From: Paramacrobiotus richtersi
Lineage: Eukaryota > Tardigrada > Eutardigrada > Parachela > Macrobiotidae
NCBI GenBank assembly: GCA_034698045.1
Contig: JAQGAU010000783.1
Coordinates: 1-23,931 of the forward strand
DNA length: 23,931 bases
Direction: 5' to 3'
Below the pieces are notes generated by a model, which made no database searches, was not told where the DNA came from, and saw only the letters and a list, made by a program, of their open reading frames with translations. This document shows, piece by piece, positions 1-9,334 of this stretch (within the stretch, counting starts at the first letter, position 1; every line of letters begins with the position of its first letter). A program made the translations under genes and the position numbers.

Positions 1-2541
1 TCGCGCCATCCCACTTCGAACATCATGGGTGTGATACACTTGGCTTTCACAGGACTGACATAAATCCCGTTCGTTTCGTATTGTCCAAATTTGCAGCGAA
101 TTTGACTCGTCGGTAGGAAACAAGGACCCGTCACGTTGATCATGTCTCCGCCCAACATGCCGCCACCACTGGGTGCAGCATACGCCCTCCCCTCTGCAAA
201 AAGATCATTCATATGTATTCAGCTTTTATCGTTGCCCCGCCTTACGATCGACTCCCTCCATGCATCCCGCTGGCTGGATAACTTCATCCACACGGAAAAC
301 ATATCTTCCCGTGAAATCGATGTTTGACCCCTCGTCGATCTGGGCCAAACGGGGATCACGCGAGAACGGCGCCAGTTCCCAGAATCCGCTTCGGTTACCA
401 CCGTTAAAACCAACCTGCAGTATTACCGGAGTTGTTTACCAAAGCTAGAGCCTTATTTTTCGTTCGTGCTATGCTGATGCTTGTATACACATCATTCGAA
501 GCAGAAAGCATTATTACTGTTCGGCCGATATTTGCATCTTTGAGAGTATGGGTCTGCTGTTGCTTTGTATGTATAAAGAAATCGGTAAAAGGGTGTCACC
601 AAGAACGGGTGGGAGATCTATTTTCAGTTTTGCACAGTTGCACTTGGGCATGGAAATTACACACGATAGCGTTAGTTCGGTTATTGTTTCCTCGTGTGCT
701 ATACCGGGACAAACGTTTAATTTTAGTTTTGGACTTATTATTGTGTCAGCATTGTCTCTGGGCTATTGCCGAAAAATAAAATTAAACGCATGATATGCGA
801 TAAACATAACGACAGCTCTGGTGGCAGACAATCACGGTTACACTTACCAGCGCCGGAAGGCAACCGACACCGGTGTGCGCATCGCCCAACGCTCCCGTAT
901 GTGTTCTCCGGGTGATGTTCTTGTAGTTGAAGATCGCGTACGTTTGGGTCTCTTCATCCGTGACAACCAGCAGCTGGAATGTATTTTCCGGCACTGGTTC
1001 GCTCTCCAGTCGAGCGTCATCGAAAGCCTTGCCTTCGAATGTTAGATTACTCCAGGTCACTAAAAAGCGGGCAACCGGCACAAACTCTGCGGCACCGGCC
1101 ATACCAAACTGAATATCCCGTTGAGCCATCGCCAGAATTCTGTAATAATGTCAACTGTGGATTGTGCATTATGGTTGTTATTATTATTATACGGTTATTA
1201 TTATTATTATACCACTACAAGTAGCCAAAACCGTATGAGAAGCGAATTCACTGGCTGTTGAATATTTTTTGATCTTCTGAATTTTGACATGTATGTAGTA
1301 TCTCCGTTGTCTGCGACCGCTTACAAGTCATTCTCGTAGTACAGCTTGCGCTGCTGACCAGCGACAACGGGAGCTGTACCAGCGGTTTGACCTTTGGCAA
1401 AAGCACGGTAAAATACGTCGCTCCTGCGAGTGAGGCCGGTTCGCGAGTGGAAGGGCGCTAGGAAAGGAGGATCAGGTTCCTGGGGGTATCGGGGGTTTGG
1501 GCACTGGGGGTTGTTGTTCCTGGCTTGAGGAGGCGGGGCAAATGCGATAAAGCCATCGGTAGACACCTGTAAAGGTCAAATCTATCTCATTTTCCATCGT
1601 ACACGTACAACACATTCCATGGCTAAACTGTGCACATAAAACTTGGATATACCTAATCCTACTTCCAGAACTCTTGTATCTACTGTAGTATTTAAATAGC
1701 AGTTTTGTCGGCTACTCGGAGCTCGTTCGGTCTACAAGCACGAAAGAATGAAGTTTTTCTCTTACCACACTAGTCAAGCCTTATGTGATCAAGTTTATTA
1801 ATTTTGACCTTCAGGTTTGATTTTATCGCAGTTTTCCCAGCGTTCATATGGCCGCGTGCTCGCACTTGTAACGAGTGTGGCAATCTTGATAAACTTTCTT
1901 TTTGCAACTGATTAAAATGTAAGTACACGCAAACTAAATAGCTGTACTGCCAAATGTTGTAACAACAACAAAACAATTTGTAAACAAGCTTACGATGGTA
2001 TAGTTGTAAAGACCTCCATAAAAAGGTAATCTGAAAGGGAGGTTGACTTGTTCCGTTGCTCCTCCACGTTTTTCGGGAGACTTATCTCCCCATCCGTGCC
2101 CATAGCAGTACAGCAGCGGATCCCCTAGACGAAGCAACAGGACATCACCACACATCATAAATGTACTTTGTGTTACATGGCAAACCCCTAAAACTGCAAT
2201 TACCCAGACGGACATCCATTCCATATATGGTACTTTGTACATAATATTATTGTGAGAAACAAAACTTTTCAAAAAACCAAAGAACAAAAAGGGAGGTGAA
2301 GTCAAACGAATTTGACACGTAGAAAAGTAAGAATCTAGAGATAAGGGGAACATTTTGCTCGTCGTGTTCCGGGATCTTATGGAATCGGACGAACGGGTGC
2401 GAAGAAACACTTACTTGTGTAATCGGATGGCATGTGCGGATTTCTCAGATCTGGATAGCGCTCCTGATTAGGAGAAATTCTGGCATATACAGTTATTACG
2501 GAGGACAACAGAAGAACCAATAAGCCCACCCAGTGCTCCAT
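1..2541 (-). CDS. Mesh-like NIDO-domain protein, N-terminal part (C terminus beyond left edge)
   Basis: Six exons fit in phase: 2541-2415, 2124-1994, 1566-1325, 1139-848, 414-246 and 193-1, giving 384 residues before the edge. Residues 1-20 are a hydrophobic signal peptide (MEHWVGLLVLLLSS...). A segment matching the entry of Mesh-type NIDO domains follows (LPFRLPFYGG, then YNYT with an N-glycosylation site at N83). The NIDO domain runs from about residue 87 to 310 (VSTDGFIAF, FLVTWSNLTF, YAIFNYKNI, VGFNGGN, GRYVFRVDE). After it comes a short Cys-containing segment (GDMINVTGPCF, IRCKFGQYETNGIYVS) that in Mesh precedes AMOP, vWD and Sushi domains; these would lie off the window. In insects Mesh is a membrane protein of smooth septate junctions, and vertebrate SUSD2 is related. 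Family assignment is by remembered motif pattern. The exon 2 acceptor is uncertain: an in-frame alternative lies about 75 bases upstream. Confidence 0.82.
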
Positions 2542-3442
2542 GGCTAGTGGTAGTCAGAAAACGGAACGAAGAGGTCGTCGAAAACGTGTCAAACCGGCAC
2601 TTGATATACCGGTAAAACGATGGGTCTCCAGCTCAGAGTGTTAAATACACACAACAGGTACTCTTTTTTATGTGTATTTATGATACGCCAGTCATGGCGT
2701 GAAGATGCGGTCTTAGTGATAAAAGCAGTCCTATCTTGATAACCGTCAAGGTTTATCAATCTTTTCATCGAGCGTTCACAGTACGAGGTACCTTTGCGAG
2801 GACCTGGAGAGGGTTTCAAACACTGACAAGTTTTAGTTGTTTGAAAGCACCAATTGTTCAGATGGCGTTCAGTGGGATAAGATTTGAAATGGTTGAGTTA
2901 TATAATTATTATCAAGGTCACGAAACACAAACTGGCAAAGTTCTCCGCAAAGCAAAATTAATACCGCGGCCGCTTTCCAAACAGCAAGGAATGTGCTGGC
3001 CCGTTACTTTAAGAAGCCATTGTCAGGGGAATGAATGCGTGACCGATCGATACAAAGTTCAGGACGTACATACACAGCCCGGACGCCCCGGAGATTTTAG
3101 GCTGAAAGTGCAAAAAGTGGCAAGCAACTTGCAGTTAGCCCGTTACATAACTGTTTTTCTCCGGTTTTTCTTTTTCTGGGCAGCGCAGTAAACCTTGGTT
3201 GAAGCCCAAACATGGAAAAGTCGAAAAATTATCCTTGTCACTTCGGAACTTCAGAAAAAGCAGTGGTCTTCAACGGTAGCTTTAACCGGTCTGGACAATG
3301 ATCGTCCGGCTGCAGCGCACAGTTTCGCGGATTTGACCTTTTTGATCTCGTATTTACATAATAACGCATTATAACCAGCAGGACCCTTTCACAAACATAT
3401 TGTGACTGAACACGTCAAAGTGAAATGTGTATGACTGTATGT
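2542..3442. other. Intergenic region upstream of the Mesh-like gene
   Basis: This stretch separates the Mesh-like start codon at 2541 from the 3' end of the first cysteine-rich gene. It should hold the Mesh-like promoter and 5' UTR. A plus-strand open frame at 2736-3191 has no recognisable domain or coding-like composition and is not called. No tRNA, repeat or clear promoter motif was seen. Confidence 0.5.
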
Positions 3443-3448
3443 TTTATT
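3443..3448 (-). promoter_or_regulatory. Poly(A) signal of cysteine-rich paralogue 1
   Basis: AATAAA reads on the minus strand (TTTATT on plus) about 130 bases downstream of the stop codon at 3576. No canonical hexamer was seen at the matching distance for paralogues 2 and 3. Confidence 0.5.
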
Positions 3449-3575
3449 ACTGATTCCGCCATCACAGTACCGGCGGCCGCAGTCGGTAGTTCCCCGCAAC
3501 TACATCTAGCACAACATAGTAGCAATGCGACACTCGTTCAGTAGGACGCGCACGCCCACTTCCGAGAGCATCCGG

Positions 3576-4232
3576 CTAAAGGGACAGCTCCATGGCTTCT
3601 TGACGAATCCAAATATTCGGATCGCTGTCATCCTCCGTTGTGGTCGTTGTCGCCGGGGTCGTGCTTAACCCAGGCGTCCCATGCGGCAACACCGGCAGCT
3701 GCCGTATGGCCGAGTAATCAATTAGTTTACATGTGACATTGGCCAAGCAGATGCAGTAGTTGTCAAAGTAGCTGGCATCGACATATTGGTAATCCTGCAC
3801 CGATTGGCAGACGTAATCGGCGCCCGGCTTCCGATGGGTCCACGTCGCGTCCAGCTGGGGTTTGGGCAGGTGCGGACAGACTCTCTGTATGCCCGTCTGC
3901 ATTCGGTAGCCACCAATTACGTTCATTGCAATATACCAGTCTGGCACGCGGTAATTCTGATAGGCGATGATACAATACTCCGATGCACAGCTCTTCTGAC
4001 TCAATGGAGAATTGTTTGGGAAGAGGCAGCCCGCGTCCGTCCAACCACCGGGTCCGTTCGGTCCCGGTGGAACATGATTACTCAAGCAGAAATCGCAGGA
4101 ACGCCAGGTCGCCGTGTTATTGGGGTCCACGGCGGGGAGGGCAGGCGTTCGCAGCGCTGTAGCTCCATTGTTGACTAACGATCCAAACACGAAAGCTGCC
4201 AGTGTCGCACCGATCACAGGCATCCGCGACAT
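3576..4232 (-). CDS. Secreted ten-cysteine protein, paralogue 1 of 3 (unrecognised family)
   Basis: Single-exon gene of 218 residues; I do not recognise the family. Residues 1-26 form a signal peptide ending GATA. The mature protein has Cys at 46, 49, 69, 82, 87, 119, 142, 160, 162 and 168, enough for five disulfides. N-glycosylation sequons lie at N38 (NNT) and N165 (NVT). Framework motifs are TATWRSC, KSCASEYC, WTHR-PGADYVCQ and CICLANVTC. A Thr-rich linker at about 190-200 leads to a conserved tail, SDPNIWIRQEA. An in-frame TAA just upstream of the ATG fixes the start. This copy differs from the other two in the middle, with a Pro/Gly stretch around residues 54-63. It lies in tandem with copies at 6815 and 9335, same strand. 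A secreted or extracellular role is inferred from the signal peptide, cysteines and sequons. Confidence 0.86.
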   Translation of the reverse strand: MSRMPVIGATLAAFVFGSLVNNGATALRTPALPAVDPNNTATWRSCDFCLSNHVPPGPNGPGGWTDAGCLFPNNSPLSQKSCASEYCIIAYQNYRVPDWYIAMNVIGGYRMQTGIQRVCPHLPKPQLDATWTHRKPGADYVCQSVQDYQYVDASYFDNYCICLANVTCKLIDYSAIRQLPVLPHGTPGLSTTPATTTTTEDDSDPNIWIRQEAMELSL

Positions 4233-5440
4233 CCTGATTATTTAGTACTTCTACGACTAGTTCGGATATGACAATTCAGTGATGTAATACAATAGGCAAA
4301 CCATCTATAGTACAGAAACGTCTAGGGCCAGTTAGCGAGAATGCGTGTTTCCTTTAGCGAGATGGTTCTGTACAGGTCGACAGTATAGGGTTTCAGTAGG
4401 ACTCTGTACGACGGGGCCTTACCATAGCAACCCGTGAACTCGTGCGTACGTATTGTCTACTCTTTGCATTTCTTCCTACTGAGGTACTCTTCGTAAATCA
4501 CGTACATTGACGCAACAAACCGAGAAACATAGTCAGATGCATGTGTTGCTCCAAACAAGGACTATCTATCCCCCGGATTCTTTCTGACCCGAAATCGCCA
4601 ATTTTTTTGCAGTGAACTTACAACGCGCTACCGAAGATTCGCTTCGGAATCCTAGGTGAGTAAGTCAGGGTCATTCCAAACATGCTAGGTTATGACCACG
4701 ATAAGTAGATGTACCAGGAAAAGGCGGATAATGGTTTTGTGTGTGTGTACGTCGCATGACGTTTTATTATGAACGCACGCTGAGTAACTAAATTGCAAGA
4801 AGCAGGTATAATTTACCAGAGATTTCCGTATCCAAATGCGTGAGTCAAACCACCCTTCGGAAAGCTAGTTTTACAGTTTTTTCACTGATGTATTACTGTC
4901 GGTAAAAAAACTTATTAATTTATTGCTTAAAGTTCGTCCTCATACCCTCTGCTGTTTTTAACTGCGTAAGTTTACTTTCTACTATTCGCCCAGCCAACCG
5001 TGTACTTAGTAACACTTACAGTTAGTCACAATTTGAAATGGTGACTTTGAAACATATTTTATTCTATTTTATTGAAATCAGTAAGTAAACCGTACAACAA
5101 GATTTCGCACAGGTTAAAATTTACTGATTTGATTTAGTAAGCGCCTGGGTGCGTGCACGAACAGCCTTTCGACAACAGAGTAACGCTTTTTAGAGCGCGA
5201 GAAACGCAATATGCAGCCTAAAAAGGAATTTCATGCTGCTAGGAACAGGATATCACTGCATACGTCGGTAGTTGTTACATAATACAGAAGTAAAGCAAAA
5301 AAAGTAAGTCGACAATAAGCAGTATAAGCCAGGAGCCGCACTTGTATTTAATGTTGACTTTGCTGTTCACTGATGCCGCTCTCGCACCTTTTACTATACC
5401 TATTTTACTGTTCGAGATCTCCTACAAGCTGCTCTTTACT
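4233..5440. repeat. Upstream non-coding block of paralogue 1, duplicated upstream of paralogues 2 and 3
   Basis: The sequence upstream of the first paralogue is recognisably repeated upstream of the second (7466-7930 and 8434-8770) and, for its proximal part, the third (10013-10500). Shared stretches include GTATTACATCA/GTCA, CAAACCATC, AGGTCGAC, GATTCTTTCTG, ACCAGGAAAAG, ACCAGAGATTTCC and GAGCCAGGAGCCGCACTTG. The duplicated unit therefore carried well over 1 kb of 5' flank, probably the promoter region. No protein-coding frame is maintained in it. Confidence 0.8.
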
Positions 5441-6146
5441 TACTGTTTATATTAAGCTCTGATTACTACGGGCTTGATTACTGTTTAATTACAGTAGTAG
5501 CACATCACTGGTCTTCTAGTTCTGCGGCTGGATTTGAAGAAACTTTGTGCCCTTCTCATACCGTTTGTTTTGTTTAATCGTACCGCTACACTAGAAAGCA
5601 GCGTAAAATTTGGGACGAATTATGATATCGAAAGAACGCGATTCGGCTAACGATATTTTCTAGCACAATTAGTCAGCTAGTTAACAGTTGTCATGGTCTT
5701 TCGTTTAGTTCTGGCTTCTCACGGATGGCTTCTGAAAAACTGAATGAATCAAACAACTGAATATTTATGTAGTCAAATTTAGTGTATTACATTAGTATAT
5801 GAAAATATTTAAAAATTTAGTTAATAGTTTTCTTATTTCTTCCCGATTCGGGCTCACGCCCACTGCGAAAAAACGCAAAGTGAATGGTTGGGTCAGTGGT
5901 TACGAAGATAATACAAAGTAGCCGCTGGAAAAATAGCAATGCCGTTTTTGTGAATATCCAGAACTGCGCGGTTTCGAGGTCAGTGTTAAAATCGCATACA
6001 AACGCGGTTGAGTGCACTTTACATAGCGCGCTTTGTACGGTAGAGTGCATATTGGTCAACGCACGTAATGATATTTTTTACCGTTGGCTGCGATATCCGT
6101 TCAGGACGATTTTCTACCCATTGTTATAACTATTAGTGAAATCAAA
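5441..6146. other. Unassigned non-coding stretch
   Basis: AT-rich sequence between the duplicated upstream block of paralogue 1 and the inverted-repeat element at about 6147. The overlapping open frames on both strands at about 5817-6129 show no domain or conserved composition. I see no gene, RNA or clear repeat here. Confidence 0.4.
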
Positions 6147-6511
6147 TCGGTTGGAGTGCGCGCAATAGCGGTGAAAAGTTTAAACACATTTACATCTCAA
6201 ATATTTCAGCATTTCTTCCAAACTTCCTGAAACTTTTATCATAAATGCACATATATGTGATGATCATTCTGAACCACTTTTAACCCTGAGATATGTTTTT
6301 GAAATTTTAATAAGAATTTTAACAAGTTTGAAGTTCATTTTAAAATTTTAGAAACATAATTCAGGGCCAATTCTGTGTCAGAACGATCATCTTATAATTA
6401 TGTGCATTTATGACGAAAGTTTGGATAAACCGCTGAATTATTTGAGAAGGAAACGTGTTTAAACTTTTCACCGCTGTTACGCAATAACCGGATGTTGCGC
6501 GCACAAACGGA
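6147..6511. mobile_element. MITE-like element with long imperfect terminal inverted repeats
   Basis: The left arm (about 6147-6275) and the reverse complement of the right arm (about 6385-6511) match imperfectly over roughly 120 bases. Both carry GTGCGCGCAA, AGCGGTGAAAAGTTTAAACAC, TCTCAAAT-ATTCAGC, TCATAAATGCACATA and GATGATC-TTCTGA in the same order. The internal unpaired part is short and AT-rich, with no coding frame. Size and structure fit a foldback or MITE-type non-autonomous DNA transposon. A diverged arm lies at 12640-12770. The target-site duplication is not clear, so the ends are approximate. Confidence 0.75.
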
Positions 6512-6814
6512 GTCAGTGTATAAGCATGTTCTCGTTGTTAAAAACAATCATGCACTTTGGTTCAACGTTACAGGTGCGCGGCTGTCTTGATTTCACTTAA
6601 CTTTCTAGCAATGGGTGGAAAAAGCGCCTTAAACTGCTGTAATCAAAGCGTTTAAGCTTCTTCGATGTAAATGTTGCACACAATCTGCTGGTTGACCGTT
6701 GTTTGGCGACTACTTCGGCACTCGGTAGTTCCCGGCAATTACATCTAGCATAACAGGATAATAATGTGACACTAATGCAGATGAACGCGTCCGCCCGTTG
6801 TCGAGAACATCCGG

Positions 6815-7465
6815 CTAAAGGGAGATCTCACTGGCTTCCTGGCGAATCCAAATGTTCGGGTCGCTGGCATCCTCCGTGGCGGTCGGTGTCGCGGTGGTCG
6901 TGCTTAACGCGAGCAACCCCGAGTCCAACACCGGCAGCCGCCGTATTGCATAGTAATCAAGTGATTTACACGTCACATTGGCCAAGCAGATGCAAAAGTT
7001 CTCAAAATAACTGGCCTCCGCATAATTGTACATGACTTGACAGACGTAATCGGCGCCCGGCGGCCGGTGCGTCCACAGCGCGTCTAGCTGCGCTTTGGAC
7101 TGATACGGACAGAGTCGCTGAAGGCCAGTCAACAACGTGTAGCCAGTTACCTGGTTGTGACCAACTGAGTAGCCAACTCCAATATATTCTTGCCTGAGAT
7201 AATTCCAATACTTGACGAGACAATATTCAGATGCACAGCTCTTCTTGTTCAATGTGTTTTCACCGCGAGGAACGGCACAGTTGCTGTCCGTAAAGCGGTC
7301 ATCTGCATGGTCATAGCGACTGAGACACTCATCGCAAGAACGCCAGGTCGCCGTGTTGTTGGGGTCGACGGCAGGGAGGACAGACGTCCGCTGCGCTGTA
7401 GCACCACTGCTCAACAACAATCCGATCAATACGAAAGTTGCCAGTGTCGCACAGATGACGGACAT
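6815..7465 (-). CDS. Secreted ten-cysteine protein, paralogue 2 of 3
   Basis: Single-exon gene of 216 residues. The start at 7465 (MSVICATLATF...) aligns with the starts of the other copies. An upstream in-frame ATG at 7531 would add 22 residues that the others lack, because paralogue 1 has a stop there, so I reject it. The signal peptide ends at about GATA. All ten cysteines, both sequons (NNT, NVT), the ASEYC, THRPPGADYVCQ and CICLANVTC framework and the Thr-containing linker plus SDPNIWIRQEA tail are kept. The middle (YDH...FTDS-C, TGLQR-CP-QSKAQLDALW) is closest to paralogue 3. The tail differs slightly (ATEDAS, SEISL). Function is unknown; a secreted disulfide-rich protein is inferred. 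Confidence 0.86.
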   Translation of the reverse strand: MSVICATLATFVLIGLLLSSGATAQRTSVLPAVDPNNTATWRSCDECLSRYDHADDRFTDSNCAVPRGENTLNKKSCASEYCLVKYWNYLRQEYIGVGYSVGHNQVTGYTLLTGLQRLCPYQSKAQLDALWTHRPPGADYVCQVMYNYAEASYFENFCICLANVTCKSLDYYAIRRLPVLDSGLLALSTTTATPTATEDASDPNIWIRQEASEISL

Positions 7466-7502
7466 CTCATGGAGTAGGACTAGTTCGGATATGACAATTC
7501 GC

Positions 7503-7510
7503 TGACGTAA
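7503..7510 (-). promoter_or_regulatory. Conserved CRE/ATF-like octamer upstream of paralogue 2
   Basis: TGACGTAA (TTACGTCA on the gene strand) lies 38 bases upstream of the ATG. The same octamer sits upstream of paralogue 3 at 10045-10052, and a one-base variant (TGATGTAA) upstream of paralogue 1 at 4280-4287. It resembles an ATF/CREB or PAR-bZIP half-palindrome; factor binding is inference. Confidence 0.4.
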
Positions 7511-7932
7511 TACAACAGGCAAACCATCCATAGTACAGTAACGTTTTGGGTAAGTTAGCGTAAATGTGAGTTTGTTAGCGAAATGGTTCTACACAGGTCG
7601 ACGGTGCAGGATTTTAGCAGGACTCCACAAGACGAAGCCTTACCATAGCAACTCGTGAACTTGTACGTACATATTGTCAACTATTTGCACTGCTTCCTTG
7701 ACTAAACTTCTGTACTATTCGTAACCTTACATACGCTGATGCATAAACCGAGAATCAGGGTGAGATGCATTCCTTGCAACAAGGACTATCTCTTTCAGTT
7801 CATTCCGGGATTCTTTCTGCCCGTAAACGCGCGCTTTTCTGTAGTGAACTTACAATGCGTTAAGATTTGCTTCGGAATTCTGGGCCAGCGAGTCATGCCA
7901 AACATACCAGGATCAGACTACAATATGTATTA

Positions 7933-8431
7933 GTACCAGTCAGAATTCTGGCGGCCTCTCGCCAGAAATTTCTGGCGACAAATAGAAGTAAACACCCAAA
8001 AGTGGCTACAAGTGACAATCTGACTCCAAGTCGATAAAACGCGTGCTATCCATGCGGGGTGCTCACGTGGTTCTCTGGTAGCCGTTACATGTTCCTTCTC
8101 AGCTTATTTGATACCAAGTATGCTTCCAACATATCAGCCACCGACAAGTGACAATTTGCAGAAAAAATTTCTATTTCTGCTTAACCACACCTGAAGTACT
8201 ACAGCCATACAGATAAAAGAAAATTTAATGATGTCTGGGTATGAAAGGTAAATCCGTACGATCATGAGTGGATAAGTGTGCAGCCACTAGCCAGCTCTGG
8301 CTAGGTTTAAGCCACCTCGCGAGGTGGCTTAGATCTAGAGTTGCAAACCAAATTTGGATAGACGAGAGCGAATCTGATTGGTCGCCAGAAATTGCTGGCT
8401 ACAGCTCGCCGCCACTCTGACTAATCTGTAC
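7933..8431. mobile_element. MITE-like insertion with about 60-base inverted repeats and TA flanks
   Basis: The left end (GTACCAGTCAGAATTCTGG...) and the reverse complement of the right end (GTACAGATTAGTCAGAGTGG...) align imperfectly over about 60 bases, including a shared AATTTCTGGCGAC. TA dinucleotides flank both ends (7931-7932 and 8432-8433), as expected for Tc1/mariner-type insertion. The paralogue 1 block (about 4710) and paralogue 3 block (about 10460) run straight through the matching site (TAGATGTACCAGG, TATGTACCAGG). They therefore act as empty sites, and the element inserted into copy 2 only. No transposase frame is present. Confidence 0.78.
8308..8331. repeat. Perfect 24-base palindrome inside the insertion
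   Basis: The two 12-base halves TAAGCCACCTCG and CGAGGTGGCTTA are exact reverse complements with no spacer. CTAG sits at a matching distance on each side. A second hairpin, CTAGCCAG-CT-CTGGCTAG (8287-8304), lies just upstream. Both belong to the transposon-like element. Confidence 0.85.
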
Positions 8432-8755
8432 TACTAGATGGACCAGGAAAAGTCGGATAACACTTTTGTTCGGGTGAATGTCGTATGACCTTGTATGATG
8501 AACGAACTCAGAGTAATTCAGCTGCAATAAGCAGATACAATTGACCAGAGATTTCCATATCCAAATTTGTAAGTCACCGTAAAAAGGAATCTGGCGCGGC
8601 CAGGAGCAGAAAACCGTTGCATACGCCGATTGTTGTTCAACAGTAAGATGACAGTAAGCAGTATGAGCCAGGAGCCGCACTTGGATTTACTAACAGTTTA
8701 CTTGGCTGTTTACTGCTACCTACCGCTCTCGGACCTTTTGCTATATTTTACTGTC

Positions 8756-8786
8756 CAAGGTCTCCTATAACTTATAGGAGACCTTG
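8756..8786. repeat. Perfect 31-base inverted repeat
   Basis: Two 15-base arms (CAAGGTCTCCTATAA and TTATAGGAGACCTTG) are exact reverse complements around a single C. The corresponding place upstream of paralogue 1 (about 5405-5430) has only one arm-like stretch (GAGATCTCCTACAAG), so the second arm is specific to this copy. Confidence 0.85.
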
Positions 8787-9160
8787 AGCCGCTATATTGA
8801 GCACTCATTCAAAATTGGCGCAAGACTATTCTTCCCGCTGTTATATTTCAAAGGATTGCTCTGCAATCAGCGCTTACATCGCTGTTTACATTGCACTCCA
8901 TCAAAATATGGTAGGCAATTATTCTTGTGATCGGTGTCGAATATGATCACGCACTTATACAAATTGCTGTTGCATCCCCATAGATTTTCATCATGCTCCT
9001 CGGACAAGGTCTGAAAATTGACGCCATCTGAGGTCCAGCAAAAACCAAAGCGATACATGTATAAAACGAAAAAGGTTGCACTCCGGTGCACCGTCATCTT
9101 ACAAAATTGGCCAACATATGTTAACGGCATTGTTTACCGTTGGTTCGACGTCTAGTCAAA
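8787..9160. other. Spacer between duplicated units, with an unassigned minus-strand open frame
   Basis: This stretch lies between the upstream block of paralogue 2 and the 3' flank of paralogue 3. It contains a minus-strand open frame at 8867-9130 (87 residues, seven cysteines mostly in its second half) with no recognisable domain, signal peptide or splice context. I do not call it a gene. From about 9160 the sequence resembles the 3' flank of paralogue 2 (about 6640-6730; GCACACAATCTGCTGG, CGGTAGTTCCCGGCAA). Confidence 0.4.
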
Positions 9161-9334
9161 GCTGCATCAGCCAAAACGTTCAAGCAGCTTCGACGTAAAT
9201 ACTGCACACAATCTGCTGGCCAGTACACTACATCGGTAGTTCCCGGCAATCACATGTAGCATAACAGGATAACAATGGGACACCAAGCCCGCCAAGGCAA
9301 AAGGACGCGTCCACCCGTTGTCGAGAACGTCCGG

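Noticed and set aside
1175..1215. ATT-rich simple repeat in a Mesh-like intron
   Set aside because: Ordinary microsatellite (TTATTATTATTAT runs) with no further structure.
2736..3191. Plus-strand open frame of 151 codons
   Set aside because: No domain, no splice or signal features, composition like non-coding DNA; probably chance.
5817..6129. Overlapping open frames on both strands
   Set aside because: Each about 80 codons, no similarity or motif, next to a repeat element.
7466..7531. 22-residue N-terminal extension of paralogue 2
   Set aside because: The other copies have no equivalent, and the inner ATG aligns with their starts and signal peptides.
8867..9130. Cysteine-containing minus-strand open frame of 87 codons
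   Set aside because: No signal peptide, no domain and no conservation in the neighbouring duplicated units; kept only as a note.
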